In this document: positions 40,611-52,138 of the stretch, piece after piece | Position numbering within the stretch: the first letter of the stretch is position 1 | Layout: each line of letters opens with the position of its first letter | NCBI GenBank assembly: GCA_021295785.1 | Contig: JAGWBR010000005.1 | Coordinates: 1,874 to 65,873 of the forward strand | DNA: 64,000 nt | Reading direction: 5' to 3' | Source: Gemmatimonadota bacterium | GTDB taxonomy: Bacteria > Gemmatimonadota > Gemmatimonadetes > Palauibacterales > Palauibacteraceae | Position numbers and translations under genes: made by a program | Notes under the pieces: generated by a model | The model's database searches: none | What the model saw: only the letters and a program-made list of their open reading frames with translations | Told to the model about the DNA's origin: nothing

Positions 40611-40616
40611 CCGCGC

Positions 40617-42146
40617 GTGCCCGCCACGCTGGGTGAAATTGCCGAAACGGCAAAACGGCTCAGGGCCGACCTTGCCCGAGACCGGCTACTATCCGGATCG
40701 GGGCGTGAGGCCCGTTCCGCCTCGCGCCAGCTCCGCGTCAACGCGCGCCTGCTGTTTGGCGACGACGCTCTTCCGGTGATCCAGCGCGAAATGGCGTCCG
40801 CGTCGGGCGGGCAGCTGCGGGATCTTCAAGCCCTCCTGCGGTGGGTTTCCCGGGAGCGGGTTGAGGCAGAGCTCGGTCCGGTCGATGATCAGCTAGCCGC
40901 CTGGGAGACCGGAGCGTTCGTGCGCAGCGGAAACCAGCCCATTCCCCTGCGCCGTGCGCGGGCGATTATTGCCCGGACCGAAGACCGTGAAACGCGCCGG
41001 GCGATTTTTTCCGCACGGAACCGAGTGCTTGAGGAATCGGGAGCCCTGCGACTGGATCTGGCCCACCGAGAGAGAGAGGCGGTCGGGCAGCTGGCCATGG
41101 GTTCCTACGAAGAAGGACTCGAACGGCTCGAGGGCTTCGACCTGACCTGGCTTGAGTCCGAGGCTCGGCGGCTCATGAACGCCACCGACGACGCCTACCG
41201 GGACGCGCTGCTGACCGAGGCGGGCGAGCGGCTGGGCGACGACGGACCACTCGACCGGTCCGACGCAATTTGGCTCACGTCCATGGCCGGGTTGGCTCAG
41301 CCATTTGCGCCCACCCCGTTGTTGGCCACGGCCCGCCGCTTCCTCAAGCAGTTGAGCATGCCGTTGCCGAGAGGCTCCGCCGTCAGTTTCGATTTCGACC
41401 GTCGGAAGCTCAAGGCTCGGCGGTCTTTCGTGTCGGTGATCCACGCGCCGGGAGAGGCGGCCGTGGTCCTCGCCCGGCTGGGCGGCTGGGCCGACGCGCG
41501 CGGTCTGATGAACGGGATCGGGGCGGCGCTCCATGCGTCGCACACGCCCGGCGGGCTTTCCTGGATCGTGCGGGAGCTGGGCGATCGCTCGGTCCGCGAG
41601 GCGCTGGCCATGCTGTTCGAGTTCCTTCTTCTGGACTCCGAATGGGTGGCGCGTGCAACCGGGCTGGACGGGGTGGAACTGCACAACACCATGCGCGCGG
41701 CCGGCTTTGCCGAATTGTACCGGCTCCGGCGGCTGGCCGGGCTGTTCATCTGGGAGATGGAATCGGCGCGGGTCGGCGCGCCGGGGAGCACGGCCGGCCG
41801 TTTTGCCGATCTGCTGACCACGGCAACGGGTTTCGTTCATCACCCCGTGTCGCATTTGGAAAACCAGCGCGGCCGTTTGAGGGGCGGGTCGGAGAGCGCC
41901 GTGCAGCTGCGGGGGTGGATGCTGGGTGCGGTACTCCGCAACGCGCTTGAGCAGCGGTTCGGGACGGCGTGGTACGTTGATCCGTCGGCGGGGGAATTTC
42001 TTCGCGAGGTCATATCCACCGGAGGCCGCGACAACGCCGATACGCTCGCCGCCCAATTCGGCATGGGACGGCTGCGGGCCGGTCCTCTCATAAACTTCGC
42101 AACCGGCTGGTACAGAGAGGGTCACAGGGTCCCCTGGCGTCCCTGA
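40617..42146 (+). CDS. M3-like metallopeptidase homologue lacking the HExxH zinc site
   Basis: 509 residues from GTG 40617. The layout resembles oligoendopeptidase F/M3 proteins: a helical N-terminal lobe, then FVSVIHAPGEAAVVLARLGGWADARGL, LMNGIGAALHASHT and SVREALAMLFEFLLLDSEW. In active M3 enzymes the second of these regions reads H-E-x-G-H-A-L-H; here the metal His and Glu are missing (GIGAALHASH). The second-site Glu region is partly kept (FEFLLL). I therefore read it as an inactive homologue. It has no signal peptide. Assignment to M3 is by motif layout only. Confidence 0.65.
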   Translation: MPATLGEIAETAKRLRADLARDRLLSGSGREARSASRQLRVNARLLFGDDALPVIQREMASASGGQLRDLQALLRWVSRERVEAELGPVDDQLAAWETGAFVRSGNQPIPLRRARAIIARTEDRETRRAIFSARNRVLEESGALRLDLAHREREAVGQLAMGSYEEGLERLEGFDLTWLESEARRLMNATDDAYRDALLTEAGERLGDDGPLDRSDAIWLTSMAGLAQPFAPTPLLATARRFLKQLSMPLPRGSAVSFDFDRRKLKARRSFVSVIHAPGEAAVVLARLGGWADARGLMNGIGAALHASHTPGGLSWIVRELGDRSVREALAMLFEFLLLDSEWVARATGLDGVELHNTMRAAGFAELYRLRRLAGLFIWEMESARVGAPGSTAGRFADLLTTATGFVHHPVSHLENQRGRLRGGSESAVQLRGWMLGAVLRNALEQRFGTAWYVDPSAGEFLREVISTGGRDNADTLAAQFGMGRLRAGPLINFATGWYREGHRVPWRP

Positions 42147-42184
42147 TTCCCTGGCTCGTCTCCATCGGGGGGCTTTTCGGAGCT

Positions 42185-43141
42185 GTGTCGTGGTACCGGT
42201 CGTGGGTAGTTCGCAGAAACAGGTCGTTCGTCCGGCCGGCGATGCTCGACGAGGGTGGCCGTCCGCTGCCCTTGCGTGTTGTCACTTACCGCGACGGGGT
42301 CAGCGTCGAAGCGCACGATGTAGGTTCGCGGTCCGCCCCCGCCATCGTCTGGGTGCCGGGTGCCGATGGCCCGAAGGAGACGTTTCGATTCCAGATCCCC
42401 GAATTCGCCAGGGACTACCGGTGCATGACCGCCGACCTGCGAGGGGAGTTCCCGGCCCGCCCCACGTTCGATCTCCTTGCCGAAGACGTGGGTGATCTGG
42501 CCGATGCGTGCGGACTGGACCGGTTTGTGTTGGTGGGGCAGAGCCTGGGGTCGGCAATCGCCATTCGGTTCGCTTCGCTGCACCCCGACCGGTTGTTGGG
42601 TCTGGTTCTGCTCAACCCGCTGGCCCGCTGGACCTCAGCTCACATGCTCCGAACTCGCGGTTGGCTGATGCCGCCGGCCCGGCTGACCACAGTGTACAGT
42701 CCGACCCCGGTGGCGCGAGCCCTGTGGCGCCTGTGGAGCCGTTTGGCTGTGTGGAACTTCGACCGCGGACCCCAGGCCCGGAATGTGCTTGACTACGCGC
42801 TGACCACGGGCGGGCGTGCAGCACCGCCCCGCGAGGGCAGTACCCGCGTGAAGGCCTTCAAAGGGGTTGACCTCAGGCCGGAACTAGCTGGAATAGGGGT
42901 GCCGGCGCTTGTCTTGAAGGGGTCGCGCGACGCCTACTGCCCCGTGGCGTGGGCGGAAGAAATCGCGTACCTGCTTCCGCGGTCCACCTACCGGACGATC
43001 CCCGGCACGGGGCACTGCGGCCATCTTTCGCACCCCCAAGCAGTGAACGAAGAGCTTGCTGCGTGGCTTTCCGCCCTGTCGCTAACTTCAGGCGCGCCGC
43101 GCGAGGATGGCATGACCCACCGAAAGAAGGGCCCGGAATGA
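42185..43141 (+). CDS. Alpha/beta hydrolase
   Basis: 318 residues from GTG 42185. Core motifs are IVWVPGADGPKETF, VLVGQSLGSAIAIRF with the nucleophile Ser in GQSLG, VLKGSRDAYCP with the acid Asp, and GTGHCGHLSHP with the His. The frame is open upstream to 42146, where ATT overlaps the previous TGA (TGATT) and would add a hydrophobic anchor, IPWLVSIGGLFGAVSWY. The true start could therefore be further upstream. Substrate unknown. Its TGA overlaps the next ATG (43138-43141). Confidence 0.85.
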   Translation: MSWYRSWVVRRNRSFVRPAMLDEGGRPLPLRVVTYRDGVSVEAHDVGSRSAPAIVWVPGADGPKETFRFQIPEFARDYRCMTADLRGEFPARPTFDLLAEDVGDLADACGLDRFVLVGQSLGSAIAIRFASLHPDRLLGLVLLNPLARWTSAHMLRTRGWLMPPARLTTVYSPTPVARALWRLWSRLAVWNFDRGPQARNVLDYALTTGGRAAPPREGSTRVKAFKGVDLRPELAGIGVPALVLKGSRDAYCPVAWAEEIAYLLPRSTYRTIPGTGHCGHLSHPQAVNEELAAWLSALSLTSGAPREDGMTHRKKGPE

Positions 43142-44628
43142 CCAAGCACGTGTTCAGTTCACGGACGGCGATGATGCTGGCCATGCTCGGCATGGCGGTG
43201 GGAACGGGTAACATCTGGCGCTTCCCGCGAATTGCCGCGTCGAACGGCGGTGGTTCGTTCCTGGTCGCCTGGGTGGTGTTTCTGCTGCTCTGGTCCATCC
43301 CGCTGATTCTGGTTGAATTCGCGGGAGGCAAGAAGGCCCGCTCGGGACCGGTCGGCGTGTTCGCCGCGCTGGGAGGCAAGGGCAAGGCGTGGATGGGGGC
43401 CTGGGTCGCGTTTTGTGCCACTGCCATCATGTTCTACTACTCGGTGGTCATGGGGTGGACCCTGCGCTACCTGTTTGGGGCGCTGACCGGCACCGTGCCC
43501 ACCGAAAGGTGCGCTGCCGATGTCGCGGGCTGTGTCGGCCCGCAGGAATTCTGGGACGGGTTCATCGGTTCAGGCTGGCCGGTGCTCACCCACGTACTGG
43601 CGATCGGGCTTGCCGCGTTTGTGGTGCTGAAGGGCGTCAGGGGAATCGAACGCACCGCGCGGATACTGATTCCGAGCCTTCTATTCCTGGTCGTGGTGCT
43701 TGCTGTAAGGGCCATAACGCTGCCCGGAGCGGAGGCCGGACTCGCATTTCTCTTCACACCCGACTGGGCGGCCCTGGGCAGCGCCGACGTGTGGGTGCAG
43801 GCGCTTACACAGAACGCCTGGGACACGGGGGCCGGTTGGGGGCTGATCACGGCTTACGCCGTGTACATGAAGCGCAGGGAAGACACCACGCTCAACGCGT
43901 TCATGCTCGGCTTCGGCAATAACTCGGTATCGTTGCTGGCCGGGATCATGGTCTTGTGTACCGTGTTCGCCATCATGCCCGGAGCGGCGAGTGAGATAGT
44001 AGGCGCGGGCAACGAAGGGCTGACCTTCATTTGGATCCCCCAGCTGTTCGGGCAAATGCCCGGGGGGTCGTTTTTCATGGTCATCTTTTTCCTGGCGCTG
44101 GTGTTCGCGGCTTGGAGCAGCCTCATCGCCATGATCGAAATGGCCTCGCGCGTGCTCACCGACGCCGGCGTGGCGCGGCGCAAGGCCGTGTTGACGGTCG
44201 GTGCGTTAGGCCTGCTCCTGGGCCTGCCGTCGGCCATCTGGATTGAGGTGTTCCGCAACCAGGACTGGGTGTGGGGCGTGGGCCTGATGCTGAGCGGCCT
44301 CTTCTTCGCGGTGCTCGTGATCGGGTACGGGGTGGACAAGTTCCGGACGAAACTCGTGAACAGCGAAGGAAGCGACATTCGGGTGGGCCGCTGGTTCAAC
44401 TATGTCATCTACTTCGTGGTTTTCGAAGCGGTGGTGCTGGCCGTTTGGTGGCTGTGGGGGTCGATCAACATGGACGACCTCTGGGCCTCGTTCACCCCGT
44501 TTTCGGAATACAACGCCGGCACCGTGATAATCCAGTGGGCGATCGCGATCACGGCGTTTGTGTTCCTGAACCGGTGGCTCGCCGGCAAGGTCGAATCCGG
44601 CAAGGCGCAGCACCAAACGGAAACATGA
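43138..44628 (+). CDS. Neurotransmitter:sodium symporter (NSS) family transporter
   Basis: 496 residues from ATG 43138, preceded by AAGAAGG. TM1 carries the unwound Na+/substrate motif GMAVGTGNIWRFPRIAASNGGG, with about 12 TMs in all. It imports amino acids with Na+. The bacterial MetP type requires a tiny MetS partner, which is not found next to this gene but is present at 24992-25096. The ATG of the zincin gene overlaps its stop (ATGA at 44625-44628). Confidence 0.93.
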   Translation: MTKHVFSSRTAMMLAMLGMAVGTGNIWRFPRIAASNGGGSFLVAWVVFLLLWSIPLILVEFAGGKKARSGPVGVFAALGGKGKAWMGAWVAFCATAIMFYYSVVMGWTLRYLFGALTGTVPTERCAADVAGCVGPQEFWDGFIGSGWPVLTHVLAIGLAAFVVLKGVRGIERTARILIPSLLFLVVVLAVRAITLPGAEAGLAFLFTPDWAALGSADVWVQALTQNAWDTGAGWGLITAYAVYMKRREDTTLNAFMLGFGNNSVSLLAGIMVLCTVFAIMPGAASEIVGAGNEGLTFIWIPQLFGQMPGGSFFMVIFFLALVFAAWSSLIAMIEMASRVLTDAGVARRKAVLTVGALGLLLGLPSAIWIEVFRNQDWVWGVGLMLSGLFFAVLVIGYGVDKFRTKLVNSEGSDIRVGRWFNYVIYFVVFEAVVLAVWWLWGSINMDDLWASFTPFSEYNAGTVIIQWAIAITAFVFLNRWLAGKVESGKAQHQTET

Positions 44629-45329
44629 CTGAAGAAGAGTTCGCAGCAAGAGCCGCGGAAATGTGGGCGGAGATTCCGGGCAAGGTAAGGGCCGGGGTCA
44701 GCGGGTTGTCCGTCGCGCCCCAAGTTCAGCCGCACCCGCGGTTCGAGAGGGTCCATACCCTGGGGGAGTGCCTGACCGATACCTGGCCCGACGGGTTCGG
44801 CGAAGGCGAAGTCCAGTCCTCTGTGGTGCTCTACCACGGATCGTTCGCGGCGCTTGCCGCCATGGACCCGGCGTTCGACTGGAAGGCCGAAATGTGGGAG
44901 ACGATCCTCCACGAGCTGCTTCACCACAGGGAAGCGGCCGCCGGGCAGTACGGCCTGGACGTGGTGGACTGGGCCGAAGAACAGAACTACCGGCGGCTGG
45001 CCGGCGAAGACTTCGATGCCGGCTTTTACCGGGCCGTCCCGGCCGGTGCCGACGGAATAGTGAGACTGGATTCCTCAATGTTCCTGGAGGTGGAGGCCGA
45101 CGAGGGCGAAAACGTGGTGTCGTTCCGGTGGCGCGGAGAGGACTACTCGGTGAACGTGCCGCGGGCCGCAGGTGCAGGGGAGGGGAACCGCGAGTTTGTG
45201 GACCTCGACGGGATCGCCGGCGGACGGTTGTGTCTGGTCGTGCGGCGGTTCAGGAGAAGGTGGTGGCAGCCAAGGCGAGACCACGGCGGCCGCCGCGGGG
45301 TCGGCAGCCAGCGCGGTGCTCCACGGTGA
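44625..45329 (+). CDS. Zincin-like metallopeptidase (PF06262-like)
   Basis: 234 residues from ATG 44625. The N-terminal EEEFAARAAEMWAEIPGKVR and the central TILHELLHHREAAAG with HExxH are typical of the small zincin family (DUF1025/PF06262), whose substrate is unknown. The C-terminal part (about 150-234) is extra and very Arg-rich at the end. It is translationally coupled at both ends: ATGA with the transporter and GTGA (45326-45329) with nth. Confidence 0.82.
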   Translation: MTEEEFAARAAEMWAEIPGKVRAGVSGLSVAPQVQPHPRFERVHTLGECLTDTWPDGFGEGEVQSSVVLYHGSFAALAAMDPAFDWKAEMWETILHELLHHREAAAGQYGLDVVDWAEEQNYRRLAGEDFDAGFYRAVPAGADGIVRLDSSMFLEVEADEGENVVSFRWRGEDYSVNVPRAAGAGEGNREFVDLDGIAGGRLCLVVRRFRRRWWQPRRDHGGRRGVGSQRGAPR

Positions 45330-45956
45330 GCCCCGCCAGGCGTCCGCGGTCGGCCCGGGCGAAGAAGGAGCTCTTCCGGACTCTGGATCCGATCCTGGAA
45401 TCGAAATACCCGAGCCTTGTCATTTCCCTCAACTGGGAAAACCCCTACCAACTCATCGTGGCTACGCTCCTCTCGGCGCGGTGCACCGACGAGAGGGTCA
45501 ATCGAGTGACCAGAGACCTGTTCCCGCGCTATCCCGACGCCCGGGCGCTAGCCGGGGCGGATCTGGCGGAACTTGAAAAGGCCGTGCGGCCGACAGGTTT
45601 CTTCCGCAACAAGGCCAAACACCTGCAGGGACTGGGCCGCCGCGTCACCGAGGCGTACGGCGGCGAAATCCCCGGTACCATGGAAGACCTGCTGACCTTG
45701 CCGGGCGTGGCGCGGAAAACAGCAAACGTCGTTTTGTCGAACGCCTTCGGCATCCACGAAGGGGTGGTGGTGGACACGCACGTGAAACGGGTTTCGGGGA
45801 GGCTCGGGTTCACCGATTCCAGCGACCCGAAACGGATAGAGCGGGACCTGATGGAGGTGTTCCCCCGCGAGGCCTGGCATCCGTTCGCCTGGAGGATTCT
45901 GGTGCACGGCAGGCACGTGTGCGTGGCTCGGAAGCCGCGTTGCGGGCAGTGCGACA

Positions 45957-47146
<1,190 letters not shown>

Positions 47147-47150
<4 letters not shown>

Positions 47151-49027
47151 TGGCAGCAGGGAACCGAGCATTGAAGGCCGTAACGCGTCTGGCCGCGGCG
47201 CTGTTCACGGCAGCCGCGCTGATTCCGACCGCCGCAAATCCCGTGGCCGCCACGCCGGTTCCACAGCTGCAGCGCGTCGGTGAACACACCCTGATCGTGC
47301 GAATCACCGACTCCGAGACGCAGGAGCCCGTGTCAGGCGTGCTGGTAACCCTCACCAGTCTGATGCGCCGGGCGGTGACCAACACGGAGGGCGCCGCGAT
47401 TTTCGAAGACCTGGAGCCGGGCGACTACGAAATCACAATGCGCCACGTTGCCTACGGCGAGGTGGGCACCGTGCTGAACATCGACGACTCAAGTTCCACG
47501 GTGGCCAACATCCCGCTGCGGATGCGCGACTTCGAGCTGGACCCCCTGGAGGTGCGCGTCGAAAGGCGGCCGCTCTACCTGGAAGGGCGCGGATTCTACG
47601 AGCGCCGCGACCAAGGGCACGGGCATTTCTTCGACCCCCACTGGGTGGAGACCCGGGGCGTCGGGCTGTACGTGAATGTGGCCAGCTCGGGCAGACGCGC
47701 GGGCCCAGGTCTGCTGGACCTGGTTTTGGGATCCTCTCCCAAAATGCCCGGAGGGGGCGTGTCTTCCGCACCGCCCGGCACGGGGCGGTATGCCTGCCCG
47801 CAGGTGTACATCGACGGCCGGCCCGAGGCCATCGACTCCGGTGAACTGGGCGGCGCAACACGCGAGCTCTCCATGTTCTCGTCGTCAATGATCGGCGCCA
47901 TCGAAGTCTACCCGAGCTCGGCGGGCTTGCCGTTATTCGCGCTTTCCCCCACCATGGGATGCGGGACCGTGGTAATCTGGACCAACCGTTGGCGCGGCCA
48001 GCCCAGGGAGCTCAAGACCTTGGAGGTGGAGTTGTGCGACGCCCGTGACGATGCCAGCGTTTCCGGCCACGTGTCGGACGAGCTGACCGGGATCAGGGCT
48101 CCGGGTTCCAGAGTCCACTACGCCACCTATCCCAGAGGCCGGCCGCAGCGGGCACTGATCGGAACCACGATCGCTGACGAAGCGGGCCGGTACCGTGTCT
48201 GCGGCCTGCTGGCCGGTCAGCAGTTCTCGGCGTCTGCCGAGTTCGCGGGCTACCAGGGGCAAGAAAGGGTGACTCAAATCGGACCGGGCGTCATTCATAA
48301 CCTGACCATCCCGGCCGCCGGCCCGGGCGTGGTCTTGGGCAGGGTGGTCGATGTGGAATCGGGGCGCCCGCTACCCGGGGCCGAAGTGGTCATCGAACAG
48401 CAATCGATTCGGGGAGAATCCTCCGAAAGAAGGACGATCACCGACCGGCAGGGGTTCTACCGCATTGAATCGGTCTTGCCGGGTGACCAGCATGCCAGCG
48501 TTTCGAGCGTCGGATTCGCGCCCCTCAGAGAGCCGATTTCAGTCCGCGCGGACCGCACCCTTGAGCTCCGTATTTCCATGACCCCGGATCCGGTCGCGAT
48601 TCCAGGCCTCGTGGTTACGGCCATCCGCGAACGGCGGCTGGAAAACCGCGGATTCTACGACCGCCGGGAACGGGGCGAGCGCATCGGCTCGGGCGATTTC
48701 ATGGATGAAGCGGACGTCCGGCGGATCGGATCAGCCACGGTTTCGAGCGTGGTGAGCTGGGTGCCGGGCATTACGGCGCAGTGCACGGGGAGTGGCAGAG
48801 ACTGCCGCGTCGGGACCACTCGTTCAATTGGGTGCACTCAGATGGATGTATACCTGAACGGACAGCTCACTATCCGCGCCGACCGCGAACAAGATCTGGG
48901 AATCAACGAGTTGGTGTTCCCGAACGAAATCGCCGGGCTGGAGGTATACAGGGATGCTTCGTCAGTGCCGGCAGAGTTTTTCGGCTCCAGGCCCCGGTGC
49001 GGGGCGGTGGTCATCTGGACGAAGTAG
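47147..49027 (+). CDS. Secreted protein with two carboxypeptidase-regulatory/TonB-plug-like units and no barrel
   Basis: 626 residues. The signal peptide (RLAAALFTAAALIPTAANPVAA) is followed by a carboxypeptidase-regulatory-like domain (about 42-125). A plug-like segment carries LEGRGFYERRDQGHGHFFDP, YACPQVYIDGRP and GCGTVVIWTN. A second unit repeats the plan: GRVVDVESGRPLPGAEVVI, ENRGFYDRRERGERIGSGDF, GCTQMDVYLNG and RCGAVVIWTK. No TonB beta-barrel follows. Such proteins are frequent in Gemmatimonadota. They may anchor or bind ligands in the periplasm. Confidence 0.8.
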
Positions 49028-49155
49028 CGCCGTTGGCGGAACAAGCGAGACTTCAGCAATTTCCCACCGTGCAAACGCGCTCCGGGGCATCCGCTCCGGG
49101 GCGTCCACACAGCCGACATTTTGCGCCGGGCGGCCCATTTCCCCAAAGGAACCCC

Positions 49156-49932
49156 ATGGACTCAATTCAAGCTTCTCCCAAATACAGAGGGTTCATCGCT
49201 GCCGCGGCAGTGGCCCTGCTTCTGGCGACGGCTCCGGCGGCGCGCGCGCAGGATGTCAGCATCGGCACCGACGTGGTCAGCCGGTACGTGTGGCGCGGTT
49301 TCGACTTTGGTGAGTCCGCCGCCATGCAGCCCGCCCTGGCCATCAGCTCCGGGGGGTTCCAGATCGGCGTCTGGGGGTCGTATTCCCTCGGGGCCGACGG
49401 GGCGGATGCCAACCAAAACGACATCTGGGCCAGTTACCACATTGAGCTGGGCGACGCCGGCATTACCATCGGCATGAGGGACTATTACTTCCCCGCGCCG
49501 GACGGTCCGATGTTCTTTGACTCCGACAGCCACTACTACGAGGCATCGGTGGGGTTCAAGTTGGGGGAAGCCTTCCCGCTCAGCCTCTACGGCGGGTTCA
49601 TCCTGAACGGGGAAGACGCCGAGGGAGCATCCCAGACTCCCACCTACCTGGAGGCCAGCCTCCCGTTCTACCTGGGTGACACCGAGATGTCGGCCACCGT
49701 GGGCATGGTGGCCCAGCCCAGCGATTTCTACAAGACCGACGAGGCGGGCCTGGTCAACATCTCGATCGGAGCTTCTCGGGAGATCCCCGTTACCGGGTCA
49801 TTCTCGATTCCGATCAGCGTGGCCTACATCCTGAATCCGTCCATCGAAACCAAGGTAATGATGGACGACGACACGACCAAATACCTAAGAGGCCGCTCGT
49901 ACCTCGTCTTCAAGATGAGCATCTCCAACTAA
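49156..49932 (+). CDS. TorF-family putative porin (outer-membrane barrel)
   Basis: 258 residues from ATG 49156, preceded by AAAGGA. The signal peptide (FIAAAAVALLLATAPAARA) ends ARAQ. SIGTDVVSRYVWRGFDFGE is the usual N-terminus of the TorF/Gcw_chp barrel family, and alternating beta strands continue to a final RSYLVFKMSISN. It sits in the outer membrane. The function of the family is poorly known, and transport of small solutes is inferred. It follows the plug-like gene after 128 bp. Confidence 0.85.
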   Translation: MDSIQASPKYRGFIAAAAVALLLATAPAARAQDVSIGTDVVSRYVWRGFDFGESAAMQPALAISSGGFQIGVWGSYSLGADGADANQNDIWASYHIELGDAGITIGMRDYYFPAPDGPMFFDSDSHYYEASVGFKLGEAFPLSLYGGFILNGEDAEGASQTPTYLEASLPFYLGDTEMSATVGMVAQPSDFYKTDEAGLVNISIGASREIPVTGSFSIPISVAYILNPSIETKVMMDDDTTKYLRGRSYLVFKMSISN

Positions 49933-50492
49933 ACGGGGGGTTGTCCCTTGCTCGCGGTCAGGGCGGCCACCCACGACGGTGCACGCCGCCCCGAGAGACG
50001 CTGGATGCGCGTCCGCAGCAAGTCCGCCCAAGTGCTCTGGTGGTGCGGGCTGTAGAAATTGCCCGCGACGCTGAAGATCATGACGTAGGCGGCTTGGGGG
50101 GTCATCGCGCGGCCCCTTGCTGAAACGTGAATCTGATCGAAGATAGCACCAACGCGCGCGAGCGCCACTGCGCGACCAAGCCAAGCACGGCCGGTTTCCA
50201 CCTACGTTCGGGAGCCAGCACGTGCACCGCACCCGCAACGGTGGCCAGAGCTGGGAGGTGATCAGCCCGGACCTGACCCTGAACGACCAGAGCCGGATGG
50301 GGCTTTCGGGCGGGCTGACCGGCGACAACATCGGTTGCCTCGTTCATGGACGCCGAACGGAACTACCGCAAGATCATGGGCTACCGGGATCTCTGGATCC
50401 GCAAGCGCACTTGGACGAACACTCAACCTCGGTCGCGAGAAAGGAGGTTGCGTCGCAGGATGAGATCCCTGGGAGCCGCCCCAACCTATCAA
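49933..50492. other. Scar region with gene debris, no intact gene
   Basis: About 560 bp separate the porin from the next minus-strand gene. The region includes a displaced copy of part of the VPS10-like gene (50202-50334). After it, the plus strand encodes ASFMDAERNYRKIMGYRDLW, which resembles C-terminal segments of some IS transposases (weak; I cannot name the family). A 90-codon minus frame (49929-50201) has no recognisable motif. The region looks like the outcome of an old insertion/deletion event. Confidence 0.65.
50202..50334 (+). pseudogene. Displaced fragment of the VPS10/BNR-like gene
   Basis: 50209-50334 aligns without gaps to 53794-53919 inside the gene at 52139-55429 and differs at only a handful of positions, mostly silent. 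The match extends a few bases upstream with a one-base T insertion, which breaks the frame. No start or stop belongs to it, so it is a duplicated remnant, not a gene. Confidence 0.92.
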
Positions 50493-51746
50493 CTACGGTT
50501 CGAACAGCCTCCCACAGTCCAACAACCATCCCAGTACGCCGTCCGAAGGGTCCGGGCGCTGGATGGGAAATACCTCCACGGTCTGGACGCCCAACTCATC
50601 GGTGACAACGCCAGCGACATGCGTTTCGCCAACCCACATGAGATCCAAACGTCTCGGCACATCGACCGTGGCTACCAAGTTGCCGTCGGGCGTAAAAACC
50701 TTCCAGTGGCGAGGTTGTTCCGTGTACGGCTCCGGGAATCGCTCAACCCAGACGCCGCCGGCTAGCGTCATGAGAACCTTGGAGTATGCGGGAAAGTGGG
50801 AAGGGTACGGGTATTCTGTCCAAAAAGACCGAGTGCTGGGTATATCTCGTCCAAGGCGTTCGGACCTTGTGATCCTGTTCTGCACGTGTGCGCCGACATG
50901 AGCGCGAGAAACGGCAGCGCGGCTTTCCTGTAGCGTCAAGGTATCAAGCACGTCGCCATCCACGTCGTAGCGTACCAACGATGATCGTTCGCCCGTGCCC
51001 ACGACGAAGCCCTGTGGTGAGGATGCGAAGACTACGTTCAAGCCCCATCTGAGGGGCAAATCGCTATAGCCGGTACCACTCGGATTCCCATCACGATATC
51101 GCTCCTGTCCGAGGACTGTTCCCAGCACCCGTCGGAGAGACCCGCGCGGCTCAAAAAGAACTATGTCATGAGTGGCACGCCATGTCGCGTCCATGGGGAT
51201 AGCACGACCGAGACTAAGCGCGGGATCGGGGTTGAGGGTGATCCCAACCAACGTACGTGCACCAGCACATTCAATCGCCGTCACCCGGATGGTCCCGTCC
51301 GCAATGCGGAATGTCCGTATGTGGTCCAGGTTCGGAGAGAACACGGACACTCGGCGGAGGCCGCTGTCCGACGCGTAGATGACATCCTCACCACCACCAC
51401 ACTCGTCGATCCCAATCAGAAATCGAAACTCGCCTGGACCCTCACCACGGCGCCCAGCAGTGGCCGTCAGTTGGCCAGTGGATCGATCGAACGCAAAGAT
51501 TCTTCTAAGGCCCCCGTCCGCTACATAGACGCGACCCTCGCGTACAACAACCGCCGCGACGTCCTCGAAGAAAATCGCGGAGTCTTGCCCGACTGTCAGG
51601 TCCGGCGGCCCCAACCTCCACTGAGCCTGTACCGGGGAAGAACAGAAGAACATGGTTCCCAATACGACCACCGCGGCGGCCGGGTGCGGGAAGCAGCCGC
51701 CGCAGTCGCGCGTGAAGGTGAGAGCGGTCCGGATAAAGGGGATAAT
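50493..51746 (-). CDS. Secreted 6-bladed beta-propeller protein
   Basis: The signature AGRRGEGPGEFRFLIG and repeats such as VYVADGGLRRIFAFD and VIYASDSGLRRVSVFS show a propeller related to the genes at 1-1159 and 28985-30163. The signal sequence ends SSPVQAQ. The first NTG codon, GTG 51671, would give a leader with no positive charge. ATT 51746 lies 6 nt after AGAGG and yields a leader beginning IPFIRTALTFTR that supplies the basic n-region, so ATT is used here (417 residues). Function unknown. Confidence 0.8.
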   Translation of the reverse strand: MIPFIRTALTFTRDCGGCFPHPAAAVVVLGTMFFCSSPVQAQWRLGPPDLTVGQDSAIFFEDVAAVVVREGRVYVADGGLRRIFAFDRSTGQLTATAGRRGEGPGEFRFLIGIDECGGGEDVIYASDSGLRRVSVFSPNLDHIRTFRIADGTIRVTAIECAGARTLVGITLNPDPALSLGRAIPMDATWRATHDIVLFEPRGSLRRVLGTVLGQERYRDGNPSGTGYSDLPLRWGLNVVFASSPQGFVVGTGERSSLVRYDVDGDVLDTLTLQESRAAVSRAHVGAHVQNRITRSERLGRDIPSTRSFWTEYPYPSHFPAYSKVLMTLAGGVWVERFPEPYTEQPRHWKVFTPDGNLVATVDVPRRLDLMWVGETHVAGVVTDELGVQTVEVFPIQRPDPSDGVLGWLLDCGRLFEP

Positions 51747-52138
51747 GTTTTTCCTCTGTGAAGAAGGTTTAACGTGGTCCTACTTCGTTGGACAGTCCGA
51801 GGCCAAGGCCAGGGGGCACTCCGGCTGGTTCTGGGAGCCCATCGGAAGGTTTTGCTCTAGGCTAATCCAATCTAGCTTGTCTAGCTTGAAGCGGAATGCT
51901 ACACCCCGCAATCGCCTTCGGCACGGGGAGCGTCGTGAGCTGTCGGGAGCAAATAGAATGTCCGGTCTTCGGAGCACGTGAATTGTCCGCTTTTCCAAAC
52001 CGCTGCCCCAGCCTTGTCCGGGATGGACCCTGAGGCGGCTTGACGCGGAACCGGCTCGGCCGGACTCTTATTCAGCTGCGGTAGCTTCTCTGTTGGCGCC
52101 TCACACCTGACCCTGCGAACCTCTGCCCCCAAAGGCCA
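51747..52138. other. Intergenic region between divergent secreted-protein genes
   Basis: No gene is seen in this 392-bp divergent spacer. It includes the short direct repeat CTAGCTTGTCTAGCTTG near 51872 and must carry promoters for the propeller (minus) and the VPS10-like gene (plus), but I cannot place them confidently. Confidence 0.5.

Noticed and set aside
49929..50201. Minus-strand frame of 90 codons in the scar region
   Set aside because: Arg/Ala-rich with no homology that I can recognise, in a region of debris.
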